Origin: Aquila chrysaetos chrysaetos
Taxonomy: Eukaryota; Chordata; Aves; Accipitriformes; Accipitridae
Reading direction: 5' to 3'
Assembly (NCBI RefSeq): GCF_900496995.4
Contig: NC_044030.1
Location: 11,157,851-11,221,850, forward strand
Length of the DNA: 64,000 nucleotides
Shown here: positions 18,870-43,100 of the stretch, in pieces
Numbering within the stretch: the first letter of the stretch is position 1
How the letters are laid out: every line of letters starts with the position of its first letter
Position numbers and translations under genes: made by a program
Notes under the pieces: model-generated
Database searches by the model: none
What the model saw: the letters and a program-made list of their open reading frames with translations, nothing else
Told to the model about the DNA's origin: nothing

Positions 18870-21100
18870 CTAAACATCCTGCAAAGATTTAACAAAAAGC
18901 CTGCTGTGCCCACAGGCAGCTGTTAAGCTCAAACCACCCGGCAGCTGCTGCCAGCATTGCTGCATTCCCCCCCCACCCCATTCATCACCATTTCACTAGT
19001 GACCATAAATAAGTCACTTCACTTTTTGGTGGGGGTTTGCCAGCTATCAAGAGTTTGCTGGCCTGTTAAAAAGTTGGCAGGGTGAAGCTCATAGCAGCAG
19101 GTGATTGCTCTCAACATAGGGACAACCAGCCATGGACATGCTTGATCCTCAATCAAAGCCTCAGCATGGTCATGGAGAAGACTCTCACTGAATGTGAAAG
19201 GCCCTGACTCTGAATACCATTTGCATATTGAGTGAAATGCACCTTTCATCTTATATACACTATGTATTTGAAAGTACATACATGCTACAAAACAGATACA
19301 GTTCCTTGAAAAAAGTTGAAAGGAGGTAAGGTGGCTCTCCTTCAAGATCCTATTTACCTTGCCACACTTCTCCACACAAAGATCTCACTGCTACCCAGTA
19401 CCAGCAATACTTGTGCATGCAAACACTTTTCTCTGAAGTCATCTTGATTTACACTGGCTTTACCAGGTATAGTATTGTATCTCCCAGCAGTCTCACTCCT
19501 TTTCTTTTTTTTTTTTTCCTCTTATGTATATAATTGCTTTGTCAACTTTATTTCAAGATAAAGTAGGGCCTGAAAATTTATCCCCAGAAGATGGACATCA
19601 TTTAGAACTACAATGAGATGTTAGGCTAGAAATGCTCAGTAGCCTCAGCTAATGACTTATCACTGCAATGCTGACAGCTTTGTAAAGGCACATGAGGTTT
19701 TTTTCTATCCTCCATCATGGAGATGTGACTGCAGCGTCACTGCCGAGGAAATTTTTGCTGTGGCCCATGAATTTATGCCTGCATCTGCTTATTTTCAAAG
19801 GGCTCATATGTTGAAAAAAGAGGGAACTCCAAGTCCAGCCTGCAGAGCAGCTCACTTCCAGCAGGTCATACAACAGCTGCCGACTTTCCCTTCTCCACTC
19901 ACTCGGTATCAGGCCACAGTTTTGGAGATAATACACTATTGCCACTGAAAGACACAGTTCTGTCCTCCTCAGGGACTGCCCCTCCATTGGACCGATTTTC
20001 TGCTGCAGTGTCAGGTCAGGAAGTTAATCTTGATTAGAACTAACGTAGGCAAAAAGAGAAAACAGAGCTGTGTTTTGACTACCTATTTGTATAACCCAAA
20101 TACTTGGCTTGGGAGTGAAAGGATGGAGCAAAGTGAGGCACCAGAGCAAGAGCAGCAGAGCTGTTAGCCTGTGAAACTGTGGCCACAGGTTTAGATACTC
20201 TTGCCTGCACTTGCCTGGTTCTCTCCCAGATATGTCTTATCTAATGATCAACACCATTTTACTTGTGCTTACCTTTACTCCCTTTGTCTCTATCACAGCA
20301 GCTTAATCTTCTCCCTTGCACTCTTGCAGGAGACTGTGTTTTGGGGGATGAAGCAGCAACAGACCCAAGCTGTGAAGGTCTCTCACTTGATGAGCATCTT
20401 CGCAGTGTCCCTGCCACACCACTACAGTGTCCCTAAGATTACTTCATGAAAGCAGGCATAGCTTATTCTAGATACCTTCTCTAACAAGTTTTAGAGTTGA
20501 ATTGACCATTAAATACAAAGTTAATTAAGTTTACAGCTACTCTACATGCAGCAGAGATAAAGGACAAATCTAGCAGTTCCTCTTCTATTTTATTAATGCA
20601 TACAGAAGTTAACCATCTAGCATAGTACTTCTACCATGCTCTTGAATATGTATTATTTTAAACAGAAAACAGATGACATTCCAAGAACTAGTGAAAGCTA
20701 AACTAGCAAGAGAGGCATAGAGAACAGAAACTCTTCCTCAAAGAATGAAGACAGGTCACCTTTGCAGAATCAGAAACGTCTTGCTTCAAAAATTAATCAA
20801 TAAGCATTTAAAAACTTTTAGCTATTATAGGCTTTGGCAGGAGTAGCAAGTTCAAGAGCTTCTCTCCCAGAACTAATCTCCACAGAAGCCAGCTAACCTA
20901 GCACTGTTTTCAGCAGAAACACTTCTGAGGAACTTGCTGTTACAGATGTGATAAACAACAGGAAAAGCCCAACCCGGCTATGCTCCCCACCTGCCCCTTC
21001 CCCAGTAAAATTCCTGAACAGAAATATGGCAAGAGAATCCCTCTTACCAGCAAAATCATGGAAACTCTGACCTCAGACACATCACACAGGAAACCACAGC
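18870..21100. other. Region between DNAJC25 3' end and GNG10 promoter
   Basis: No exon recognised. Any readthrough transcript from DNAJC25 to GNG10 would cross it. A T-run lies at about 19,506-19,518. Confidence 0.6.
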
Positions 21101-22064
21101 ATGCTGTTGTGCATTATTTATTCTAAGTACTCTGAGGTCTGATCAGAAGAGATAAACATAAAGAATACTTTAGATTTAGAATTTAAAGCAAATTCAGTAT
21201 GTATATTATATAAACTTCTATTTACATAAGGCATCAAAATTGCCCTTTTTAACAAAAGGGTCATTTTCCCTTTTACCAATACTTTGGTGAAAGAAATGTC
21301 ACATGTAGTAGACTAGTATTCACTGGTATACTACTACTGAACAAGCAGGTACAATCCAACATACAAGATGAAAAACCAAACACAAAAGATCTAAGCATAC
21401 TATTTCATTAATCACTCTGTAAAACAAATAATCACTCTGTAGAAAAAAGAATTAAGGCTTGTTTGCATCACAATAATGATCAATCATGCATCATTTACTC
21501 CCACAAAGAATAAAATTCATTTTCAACTGGAGCAGGAACAGCAAAAGAAGTAGTCTGGTATAATCCCCATATTGTCTACATCAAAAAACAATTTGGCATC
21601 TTAGAAAGTAGATTGAAAAGTAGGGGGAAACAGAGAAAAAAAAAAAACAGAAAAGGGCCTTGCTTCAGAACCCTTCATAAGCATTTCCAGTGTCCTTTTG
21701 CAAGAACCCTTCAGTTTAAAAAAGGAAAAAAAGGACTTTCAAGGACTGATCTAGAAATGTATTCTAAAGACTAAAGTTATGGTTCCATTGATCATGAATA
21801 TGAAATATGTAGAGAAAATACATTGTTTGGAATAATGAATTCCACACTGAGATCCCCAAGTAAATGGCATATATACATTGAGCTGAGACTGTTTAATAGG
21901 TCTGATCTATAAAAATGGTAAACCTGTATTATTTTTCGGCCTGATTTAATAATTCCTGAGTTTTAGATCACTGCTGAGCCACAGCAGACAAAACTCTGAA
22001 TGATGTAGTGAAAAGTTTTACAAATAATTTTCAACATCAGCACAGACTTTTTTTTCAGCAACTT
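21100..22064 (-). terminator. DNAJC25: DNAJC25 3'UTR and candidate poly(A) signal
   Basis: AATAAA on the minus strand at 21,122-21,117, about 940 bases after the stop, is the best candidate 3' end. The region is AT-rich with no conserved open frame. Signals further downstream could extend it. Confidence 0.45.
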
Positions 22065-31121
<9,057 letters not shown>

Positions 31122-31158
31122 ATGGCTGCGGCCGCCGCGGCTGCCCAGGACGAGCTCA
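31122..31158 (+). CDS. ECPAS: ECPAS exon 1
   Basis: ATG at 31,122-31,124; [12 protein letters not shown] plus one base; donor GTAAGT at 31,159. The split codon becomes AAT (Asn) with exon 2. The start fits human (Ala-rich then QDEL). Confidence 0.9.
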
Positions 31159-34100
31159 GTAAGTGGCCGCGGCGCCGGGGGCTCCCGATCGGGCGCCGTC
31201 CCCGCGCGGGGGGGGGAGGGGGCGGCGGCGCTCTCCTCGGCGGCGCCCCCGCTGCGACGGGGCCCCAGCTGCCGGCCCGGCGAGGCAGGAACGGCGCGGG
31301 GGGGGGGGCCGGCCCGGGCCCCGGCCCCGGCCCCGGCCCCGGCCCGCCATGTCGGGAAGCGGAAACCGAAGGCTGCGGCGGCAGGGGCGGCCGGCCCCAC
31401 TCCACCCCCCCCCCGCCGGCAGGGAGGGCTGGCTGCGGCCTGCCGGGGCCTGCGCCCTCTCCCGCCGCTGGCCGGCGGCGTGACCTTGCGGGGAGGAGGC
31501 GGTGGCTCCTCGCCGGGAGGGGGGGGAGGGAGGGAGCCCGCGGGGCCGGCCGCCGGCGGGGCCTGGGGCGGCGGGGCGCGGAGCCGGCAGCACCCTCCCC
31601 CCCTCCCCTGCCCCCGGTGCCGGGGTGGCCCCGGCAGCCCGCTGGTCCGGTAGCCCCGCTCCCTGGAAGGGCGAGCGGCAGCTCTTGCCTGCCGGCACTC
31701 GCTGTGCTCTGTTCGATCACTGTCCTTTCCCTGCGGAAGCAGTGTAAAAATAGCGAGTGCCGAAACGCCGGTGGGTTCGCGCAGACCTCTTAGGCGCTGC
31801 AAGCGCAGTGCTGTGTCTCCCGGTAGGTGTGTGAGCACATCCTCAGCCTCTGCGGCTCTCGGCACATGATGGGAGCAGCCAGAAGCGGAGGTGCCAGCCG
31901 CTGCCGCCAAGCGTGCGGGGCAGGGGAAGCCGATCCGGCTGGATCTTCTTGTCACCTCCAGATCCCTTACTCAGCCCGGTGCGGTAAACGATCAGCTTCT
32001 CTTTGGGGAAGCGTGTGCAACTTTAAAGAAGGGTTTTCCTTTCCCTGCTTTTCCTGTCTGGGAGCAGAGCTGGTTCTTGGATAACCGTGAAGGGTTCGTG
32101 GCAAGATAACGTATGACTCAGCCAAGTGCGAGGGCCCTTGGTTGCCCTGAAATAGCACTTGGCAACCCCCGGAGAGAAAGGGCAGAAGAAATACTTTGAG
32201 CATATTTGTGCTATTGGCTTTCAGCTCTAAGGCGTTTCTGTGTGATCTGTCACTTGGGTTTTTCTGTTGTTCTCGGTGTGCTGCTGTGTAGATAACATCC
32301 TTGTTCTGCTCTTTGTTAGATGTTACTGGAACTAGGCTGAGCAGAATGAGGCATATGGTAATGGTGGGCATGTCCCTTATGTACCCAAAGAGCCAGGATC
32401 TCATGGCGGAGTAAGAAGGATCTTTCGGTTACACTGATCCTTGAATCGGGGGACACAAATGCCAAGCTATTTATTCCATTGACAACTGGGATAAATTGTG
32501 ATCGTGACCGTGAAAGACCTCACTGCTGCTGTCATCCAAGAGACTCTATTGTCAGTTTTACAATGCTAACATGATTCCCCTTGGTGAAACCGGTCAGTGT
32601 GAGATCTCTTGCTTGTAACTCCTCGGCTTTTATCTGTGTGTAATCTAGCTTCCCAGCCTCCAAATCTGATCCTGCAAAAAATTAGCCCTCAGCCATGTGC
32701 TGGTTGCTACGCAGCCCTTTGTGTTAAGCTGCCCTGAAAGGACAAATGTCCTTAGATTGAGATTCATGTTAATAATTACATGATGTCATTCAGGTTATTT
32801 GACCATGGCATCCTTCAGAATTGAGCGATTTTTATTGCTTTGGTTAGAAATCTTTTTTTGGAGGGGGGGAGGAAAGAGAGTGGATTTTTTTTGTTCTGTT
32901 TTGGTTTTTTCCCTAGTACCTCATCTGTCACTGAATAGAAGGTACTGTAGTCTTAAGTAAAAATTAAAGCTAATGGAAAAAGAGTAATTTCATGTAGAGA
33001 AAGAGAGGGAAACCAAACAGCCTCCATGTGGGCCTACTGTCTTTTGATACATTTAAATAGTTAAATTTTGGCATATTTGGAAAGAGATCCATTCCTTTTT
33101 AGGATGATGAGTGGTCCCAAAATAACAAGAATAATTACTGTTAGTTTTAGATGGAAAAACAGTTTTCCTTGCTTTATATGCACATGGCTATAGGAAGCTT
33201 TGATGTATAGCTCCAGTCAAACAACACGTAAACTCTTACTATTTGCTTAAACTCTGTACAAGGGTGCTGACAATTTTAGAGGACAAATTGTTTGAAGGCA
33301 GCATAAGAATAGAGACATGGCAGTTTAAAAATTAATGCAAAATCAGTAAATTGGCCCTGAAGCTGTAAGAGTTCAGATGCAAGAGAAGGGAAAGTTAATC
33401 TTGAGTAAGAATAGTCAGCCACTCAGATGGAGAGCCTAAGCCTGGCATATTGCAAATATTTGGATTTCAGTATGCTATTCAAGCTTTTATATAAGCTCTT
33501 CTATAAAACAGAAGAATAGAATGAAAAAAGATAATATGCCCCCCCCCTCCCCCAGGCCTTGCCAGCCTTTTCCAGTCAGATCTTGTAAAATAACCTGGCG
33601 ACTGACCTACTTTTACAAATGCCCCCTTAAGTGATTTGGCTGTAGGCACACAACGGGTTACTGGTAGAGCCAGGAATAGCACCAGCAAATCCTGACTCAC
33701 TGTTTGCCACTGATATATTTTCTCCCAGAGTCTAACACCATTTGAACAAGAATTTGACTCCTATTTTAGTTGTGGCACAATAAATGAGAACTTTATTCTT
33801 TCTTCTGCATGCGGAATAGTGCAGAAACAACTGCTTAGCTCTGGAGGGACTGAAGCGTGTGTTTGATTGAGCTTTTGCTTTAGCAGGGACCTGCCCCTAA
33901 AAACTACCCTTGCTATGCAGGCAGTGAAGTTGAAACGCTCCTATGTCCAGTACTCTTTATTTGGTATAGGGCCTTTTGGAGAAAATGTGGGGGATGCTAG
34001 TGTGATGTACACAGAGTTCAGGTGTTGGAGGAGGGTGGGGGTTTTTTTGTTTGATTTACTGAAACAGTTCTAGAAATGCTTTAATGTAGCAGTCCCACTA

Positions 34101-37100
34101 ATCTGTCAAAAGGACACTTTTCAAGAAAGTGAAGATAAATTCTGGCTTTATGGACAGAATTTTGCTGCCCTGCTCTCTGCTCTGTTTTGCAGAGGACTTG
34201 AGACTCTCTTTTTGGTTCCTGGGATGCTTTTGCCGTGATCAGTTAAATTACAAAGCACAGTTAGCTTGACATACCCTAGCCCCAGTAGTTTCTTGAGTCA
34301 GTTTTCATAAAAAGAAGGGTGTGTTTCACTTGATACTCAACTACACAAATATACATTGCTGAGGGGTCTGTGCAGAATAACTGACGTGCTGTGCATAATA
34401 TCTATGAATGCCAGAGGGAGCTGATTCTTTATCTTGTGTAAGGACAAGGGGGAGAACCTGGGCACATGAAATGGAACTGCACTTAGCTGAACTGACAGGA
34501 GATTCTTTGATAAAAAGATGGGTAAACAGTGAACAAGCTACCTCAGTAAGGCCAAGCATTCAAAGAATTCACTTCTGTGATTTTAATTAAAAAAAAAAAA
34601 AAGGAAGGGAAACGCCCCTGTTATCGGAAGGAAAACATTAAGCTGTTTATTTATTTACTTTATCCTTTCTGTGTCTTTCTCTCAATTCTTCCCTTTGGCA
34701 AGCTACCCTGTGGCAGAACGGGAAGAAGGGTCATGTTGTTTCAGTGAGCAGGCTGGGGTTTTGCTGTTGGCTTGGGAGACTGCAAGATCAATTCTGTAGT
34801 AACAGACTTAGAAATAACTCTGATCTTCTTATGGCCAGTGTTGCAGGATTTGGAAGTTTATGAAGCACAAGTTAAAGCCTTGTTGTTAAGATGACTTTTT
34901 TGTAAAATTTGATTACTTTATCTGTGTTTTGAAATCTGTTCCCTTCCTTTTTTGCATGAGGTGTGGTCGCAAGTGCTGAAACCTATATTCCTCCTTGTAG
35001 TCTTAAATGGAGACTGGAAAGAACCAGAAGTGAAACATGCATTTTCTCACAGATAGGTAACTACATTGCCATGGTAACTTGGGGATTTCAAATTCCAAAT
35101 ACACCGTGTCTGTTGACATAAATTGGACACTGCTGCTGGAAGTAGGGATACAAAGATGTATCTTGTTTTCCTGCCACTTTGGTTCTTTTACATACAGTGA
35201 AAGGGAAAGTCTCTTCATATGCAATGCCCATTGTTAAATTCGCCATATTTATGTTCATCCTCTTGTAAACAGTTTTTTCTTTTTTTTTCAAGAAAACATC
35301 ACAAAAAATGAAATATTGTGTGAAAATACTACACAGCAGTATGGAAAGAAGTTATGGTTGTGCCAAAATACGTGAATATCTGTTACAAATTTTTGCGTGG
35401 ACTTAATCATATGTATTTTAAAAATAAAACTATCTGGTATTAATTTTTCTACTCATGCAGTTCATTCTTGGTTGTGGGGTTTTTTGGTTGTTTTTTTAAT
35501 TTTTAATCCGTAGTAAAATGTTGACTGTCATAGCTGTGGCACATATATGATGTTTCTAAGACTACATCTTAAACCAGACGTGATTTCTCAGGTGCTTTCT
35601 AATGTACTGGGCGAGTCTGACAGGGACTATGGTTAGCACATAGTTCATAAGCAGATCCTGGGTGCCATAGCAATCATCCTTCTTTCAGGAAATTGCTTCC
35701 AGCTTTCAGGTTTGTAAAGGGAAACTTGCGAGAGTATCCCAAAAATAATGAATTCAGTGATGCCCTGAAGGGTAGTAGTGATTTAATCTTATTTGGGTTA
35801 TTCCTTCCAACAGTCCCTGGCAGAGCAAGGGGCTCTCCACAGTGGAGTGAAGGCTCACTGTGATCTTGGTGTGCCCTATGCTTTTCTATTGCTTCTGACG
35901 TGCAAGTTTGTTCTTGGAGCAGTTTTTGAAGAGCCCTGAAGGATAGGGCACAGGGTTTTCCAGTGAAGTCTCCTTCCTTTCCTCCTTTCTCCCTCTCACT
36001 TTGACTTTCTCACCTGTGTAAATAAAATAATGGCAATGGCAATCTTTTGTTTTGTTTTGTTTTTGTAAATTCTCTGGACTGCATTAAAAGTTGGTCCTTT
36101 GCCTCTGACAGCATGTTCTTCCCCCAGCCCCATGTTCACCGGAGTTGAACTGCAGTAGATTAACTATGGAAGTAACTTTATAAACATACATAATTAGCTA
36201 ATACAGAGGGTGCTATAGGTGGGACCTAATACCAGGGAAATACTACAGTCCTAAATTTGAGATGAGAGTTTAATGTGAGACTGAGGAAGGAGAAGTCTTT
36301 GTAAAATCTCAGATCTCTTAAGTATTGGATTTTTAGATGGGGGTAAAGCTGTATGTCTAAATGTCATTCCTCCATTACTTCTTTCTTCCAGTGCTTCCAG
36401 AAAACTTTAAAAAATACCTTTAACTGTATTAGCCAACTTTCAGAAGGAAGAATTATAGGAAGTGTGTCATTGCATGGACTGCATTTTAAGTTCAGTGTTG
36501 GCTAGCAAAGGTAAAGACTGAGATGTGTAAAGCTTTCTAATTAAAATTCAGTGCTCTTGCTGTCAAGTTGTGGTAAGATTGCTGTAGTAGTTGATTTCAG
36601 TTGCTAAGGCTTATTCAAAACGGTTTGTGGTATCTTTTTTTTCTTCCTCTGGTATGTAGCAAAGCGAGTTAGACCTCTTGCTTTACTTATTTTTATTATC
36701 ATATAACCTAGTGGTCCCCCCACCTGAAATTACAACTGTGCAGTTTTGCAGTCAGCAGTAGGAGCTGTAAAACTAGATGGAGAAGGTTTTGGCTTCGTTC
36801 TTAAGAGCTTGTGAAGTGCACGATGTAGGAATGTGAGACGGGTTGGGAGCAAACCCTTTTTGTCTTGCTTGATGCCTGATGTGTAGTGGTCTGCTCGCCG
36901 GCGCAGGCTGGACAGGGAGGCTAGGTGAAGGCTGTGAGAAGACAAAAGGCGGAGAAGGAAAGGAGCTTGCGCCATGCCAGCCAGCAGGTCTGCAACACGC
37001 ATGGAGGTAGGACACAGTATCTGACTCCCAGATATTGCATCCCCCGCTCCTCTCCTGGACCATTGTGTGTGGTGCTTTAATTCTCCAGGATTTATGCTTT

Positions 37101-40100
37101 CCCATAATGAATGCTGTCAGCTTGAGAGATGGTCTTAATTGTTAGTAGAATAAAAACTGGGGAGAAAATGGTTGATGTCCAACAGTTGGGAGGGTTTATA
37201 GCTCTTTGTTTTCCTGTCCTGCTGCTATGGATACAGCCTGCAACGGCAGCACAGGAGAGTGCTCTGACAAACTCCTGGCCAGTTTCTTGACTGCAACCAG
37301 GCGACTAGTCTCCTTGAATTTGCTGAAAGTCCTGTTGTGCCTGTGGTTAGGGGAAGGATACCTGATGGCAGTATTAGGGCTTAACTGACTGGGCAACAGA
37401 GATATGGGAAAAATAATAAATCTATCTCACAGGCAGCGTAAACAAGGGGGTAGCTTTTTTTTTTTTCTCCTGATCTCTACTATTATCACAATACTGGTTG
37501 CTGCTTGTAACAACAGAATGATGGAGGAGGCTGGAAATGGGGTAGATGCCTGCAGTTCAGTGCATTGCTGCACTTCCCGTGGGCACCTGTGGAGTGGTTG
37601 CTGTGCCATTCGGAAGATGTGTGAAGTCCAGCGGCTACAACAAATGGCTTTATAAACAACTTCACTCGTGTTTCCTTACCCTTGAGTCTGATCTGTTGCC
37701 ATGTGAAGGAACGTGTGGTCAGGGACGTTCCTCAGTTGGCTTGCTTGAGGATTGTGGGTCTGCAGTGATCCTCTGGAGTTCCAGGTCCAAGGGGAAATAT
37801 TTGATAATTTCATTCATTGTTTGAGTTATTTCAGCTGCTTGGCATGGCCTAAGCAGCCCTCTAGTGCTGGTGGGGTCGTGAGACACTGTGGAGGCCCTGG
37901 AGGGGGAGTATGACACAAAAGGGAAGGTGAAGAGAGAAAGAAATTGTTAGGATTTAAAAAAAAAATTGGAATATGAGATAAATGTCTCGAAGTCCTTGAC
38001 TAGCTGACAGCCTGATTGTTCCATGAAATCTCTCTTAAACAAGAGATTGACTCGCAAGTCAGTTTGCATTGTAGGTGCTGCAGAGTTTTGGCTTGTAATT
38101 TCCCTGACAGTAAAATTTTGTAGTCTGTCTTTTCAGCTGCCTGTCATATTTGCTCAGCAGAAAATAAAACGTTGGCAGTGATATGTTTATGTTTAATCTG
38201 CAGCTGGCAGGGGAGGAATGATGCTGTGAGGACTCTTACTACGGGGATAGCACAGATTTAAAAATAGGACAGTAAAGGCTTCTGCAGCTACACCATAACA
38301 GGTTTGCTGGCTAGAGTAGTAGTTGCATTTGAACACCCTTTTTGTTCACTTAAGTCCCAACCATATCCGTTCACCTCAGTCTTTACCTCTGCCCTGTAGC
38401 AGTGCTTTTTTGTTTTTGCCTCTGTAGTCCTTTGCAGCCAGCTCAGTGATCCTCTTCGGCTGAAGGCGGGTTCTCCTTGGTCTCCTTCTAATCTCAGCTT
38501 GCAACAGGTCACTTTAGTCTTTGGGGGAATGGTTTTCTCCTTGTAGGTTGTTTTAAGACCTGTAGTCTCTTCAAAAGTCCCGGATCTCCTTGCTGCCCGT
38601 GTACGTGGCCACCGGTGCTGCAGTATGGTGGAGAGAGGCTCCTGATCCCGTCCGTGCACAAGGACTCTTCTCGGTCTGGCCAAGGAGGTTTCGCTTTGCT
38701 TCTCGTTTAGCTGTGGGGGCAGCTGCACACTGGCACTTAAAATAGGGACTCTTCCATGCTTCTTGTAAAGACAGATGGTCCTCAGCCCTTGTGCTTGAGC
38801 TGCTGACAGAAGATTTTGGTCTCATCTGTTTTCTTGAAATTGTCTTCTGCTAGCTCACTGAGAAAACAGATGTTATTGCTCGCCCCCACCCCCATTCTCT
38901 TGGTCTTGTAGGAGTTGCAGCTTCTACCTCTTTGCAGATGTTAAAAAATTTTTTTTTGCGTGTTCCTTCCTGGGTTTCGGGAGGAGACCTGCTGGCTAGA
39001 GGAAGGTCAATTTGTTACAACACTCCAGCAGCTTCATAGAGTGATTAATGGGAGCTTTGTGTTTTAAGTTACGGCAGTATGTCCTGTGTTTCATGCTTGT
39101 GATCTTATTCCTATTGATGGTAATGCTGTCTTTTGCAAAAAGGATCAAAAAATTCTAACAAATCAGTAACCGATTCAGTCAACATTTGTACAGCTTTGTA
39201 AAGATTTTCTGGAAGACCTAAGTTTAACAGAAAGTTGTGGGCAGAACAGGTTAGCCTGTGTCAAGATGTCCTATGAATACTCCCATGAGTATCAAATTTA
39301 CCCTGGAACAGCAGTCTCAAGCTTTTGGAGAACTTGTTTTTCACTTAGTAGCTTCTTTCTTGTGCTTTCAGGTGTGCAGCCTGTTTATTTGTACGCAACT
39401 GCCATGGTGTGGCTTGCCCCAAGCTTGTAACTTGTGCTTTCCTTTCTGTGATACTAACTTAATTGGTCTCTGGTTCTGTTGTATGTGCTTGGTGTTTTTG
39501 TTCTGTTGACACAGCTCCTAAAACAATGGGGTCCCTGTGCATGACCAGAACTCTAGGTTTAACAAGAAAAATAACAAGAATGGGCCAGATCTTTTTTCCT
39601 TCTGATTAACTAGTGGAGATACAGAACATCATGGTCTGAACGTGGATATTTTCAAAAGTTAGGAGTCCCAGAGCCGGACACCTTTGCTGTCAAAGCAGAA
39701 AGGACAGGAAATGACTTGGAGAGCCTAACCTTCCATTTTACCTTTGGACATGTTCTAGCCTCTATTTGTAACACAGCAAGAAGCAAAGGATATCTCAATT
39801 GCTTCTGATAGGAAGTGGTCTCCACGTAATTGTGGAGGCTAGTACTGGAAGATATCAGGCTGGTTTCTGCCATTAACAGTTTGCTCAGTTAGTGTTAAAA
39901 ATACAAGATGGATCTGTGCTGAGTGCTTTTGAGATGGAAGGACTTTAAGAATTGTGTGCAGCATTTCTTACAAGCCCATTAAGGGATGTTCAGAAAAAGT
40001 TGTTTTCTTGCTATAGCAATTTTGAATTTCAAGCAGTTTCTCTTTTTTCCCTTTTTTTTTTTTTTTTTTTTGACTGCAGATCAACTTGAACGTGTGTTCT

Positions 40101-43100
40101 TGCGTCTTGGCCATGCAGAAACAGATGAACAGTTACAGAACATTATTTCCAAATTCCTACCCCCTGTTCTCCTCAAGCTGTCCAGCACACAGGAAGGCGT
40201 TCGTAAAAAGGTAAGGGTGCAATTTATCGTAATGGTGTGCTGTCCCGATCAGAGAGAAGGAAATGCCCCTGATGTATTATGATTTACTATACTTGGATGT
40301 TCTCTGTGAGTGTGATAGAGAATGGGTTTACTACAACTGTTAGGGTTTAAAGAAAACAGTCATTGGTTGTATCAGCAAGGTCTTTTGTAGATGTGTGGCT
40401 TTTGCAGATGTGTGGAGGCTGCATTTGTTTCCAGTTGAGGCCACCTAGTGATGAGTTAGCCTGACACCAAGACTTCAGCCATAGAGGCAGTTGCCGTGGC
40501 TTCCAGGTTCAGGGCTGTTGTGCATCCACCTGACTTACAGCACATGTGGAGCAAGCTTCCTTCTGTGTGCAAAAGACTGTGAAGACATGCTCATTGATGT
40601 CAGTTGCTTGTCTGATAACAGGAATAGGAGCAAGGACCAAACAATTTTGAAGATGGAGTTTGATACGTACCTGAAGTAATTCAGTTCCCTGGTACAGAAG
40701 GCAGCTTTATCACAGAATTCATTCACGTACACAGGCATAGGAGCAAGGACCAAGCAGTTTTGGAGGTGGAATTTAATATGTACCCAGGGAATTCAGTTCC
40801 CTTTGTCAGGGTATAGGATAACAGCTCATCTGCACACCCGCAAAGGAGCACAGAGACCCAACAGCAAGTGCAGAAATCTGTGTAATACCCTGCCCCAGAT
40901 ACTCCCAGGCCCATCATAGGAGCTGTCAGCCCACCAGAGGCCCGTCTCCACAAGCCCAGGGGAACACAGAGGCACCATGGCAGGCAGGAACTCGAGCTAG
41001 GACTCAGAGGAAGGGGCACCCCGTCCAGGTCCCTCCCAGGGATGTCTCAGGAGACCCTTAGCCCCACTCTCCAGACATGAAACCCGTCAAGATGAGTCAA
41101 TGCCAGAACACGTTTCTGACTGGGAGTGTGCTACCTAGGGGTGGTGGACACAGTGGGCTGCAGGGGAAGAGCATTTTGGGATTGCACAAGCCTTCTAATG
41201 TTTAGTAGAGGAACCAAAGGCAGGGAAAGGGATGGACCTAGGTGATTTGGGACAGAGCAAGTGTGGGTCTCTAGGAGTGACGCCCACTGGTGAATGTGTG
41301 CCTCTCCTGGCTGGACCTGGGGGTGTGGAGCTGCAGCAGCCTCTCCAGTTCCCTGGCACCATGTGCTGGTCATTCCCCCTATTCCTGTGGCAAGGCAAGG
41401 ACCGAACAGTGTTGAAGATGGAATTTAATATGAACCTGAAGGAATTCAGTGATGTAGCTGCCTTCTGTAGCAGGGAGCTGAACTCTGTTCACTAGCAGGG
41501 TTTTTTTCCCAGGCCTGTGTTTTTGCACAAGTCTTGTGCAACAGCAGTTGTGGGATTGCATGAGGGGATCGCTGAACATATTGTTAATGGCAGAAGAGAT
41601 CTGACCTGGTCTGGATTTGGGCAGAGGAACACCTGCTGTGTTTCCTGTTCTGCCAGGAGGATGTGCCCAGAAGAGGCAAACTGAATATAAGAGATTTCAA
41701 CAGCTGATCAGAAAGCAAAGGGTGAATTCTTGTCCTTGCAGCTGTTCATCAGAAGGAGCTGCCTGGTGATAGAGGTGGACTAGAACCTTTCTGAGCAGAG
41801 TGCAGATGGACTGTTGGGGGTGGTGGTGGAAAAGAAGCTTTTTGTAATCCCCTCTTCATCCTGTAGAAATAGGGAAATGATCATGCCTTCACTCTATTTA
41901 TGAGTAGATTTCAGAACCTGCAAGTAACCAGAACACAGATTTTTCTAAAAGTTCTTCACAAAACATGTTCCTGGTAGTGATTACATGAAAGTGGATCCAT
42001 AGATGTGAAGCCGTTCCACTGTGCTGAAGGACAGATCCTCCGACTCAGATGGAGGGTTCTTCCTAATCCCTGCTTATCATGTGCACTTGAAGCTGTGAAG
42101 AAAGGCATCCAGCTAGCTAGTGAAATTCTTAGGGTATTTTTATATAATATTTTTTCCATAAACTGGAATGTGTTGTCTGTTTTTTTGGAGTGTTGTGAGA
42201 TTCGTGGAAGTGGGGGGGCTGCTCCTTTGAAAATTAAATTTTAAGAGCCCTCTCAAAATCACACAGCATTCTTCTGGTATATTGTAGGTTTTGTGTTAGA
42301 ATGAGTAATGAAATAAAACTTGTTTCTTCTTCCTTCTATGTGTTTAAACTATAGATTTTTATCTATACAAGATGATGATAACATTATAAGCAGTTACAGC
42401 ACTTCCCTGTACTTCTTGGTATTTGTCAAATTCATTGCAGACAACGAAATTACCCTGAATTCTGCTTTTACCATATCAGTGAAGGGAAGCTGACTCTCTC
42501 AGTATTCTGTTTTCATAATAAATTAAAAATGTAACAAGAAGGTTCTGTGTGTGTTGATTTTTTTGTTAATTGTTTGGTATTTTTTACATAGCAGAATAAT
42601 TTTTCATTGAGACAGGGGAGGGGAAGACTCTCAGTTTTTTATTCTAATGAACGTCAGTGAACATTTGTTCTGGAGTATATAACCTGCAGGTAAATCTGTT
42701 CAACGTGCACATTGCCTTTTTCTGTTACTTAAATCAGAACTCAGCTTTTTGATCCTCTACTTGCTCTTACTTTGCCATTAATGTGATGGGAGAATGTCTT
42801 AAGAAGTCTGATGCGTTTTCAAATGCTAATGACTGGTAAACACAAATACCTAGCTTTCCAGTGCTAATTTTGCCTGGTGGACAGCAAAGAATGTGCCTAT
42901 TGTTCAACTCCAGCCTCAAAATCATGTTAAGGCAATGTAAGTAGAACAGAAGCATATGCTTTTTTTACCTGAGCACTCAGGTGATTGGAAAACTAATCTA
43001 ATAAAGGCTAATAAAGTAGATGAAATAGAATGGAAAGAAAAGGACAAATTCTTTATTCACCCTGTGACTGACTATAGGCAGTGACAAAACTCTGCCGTCC

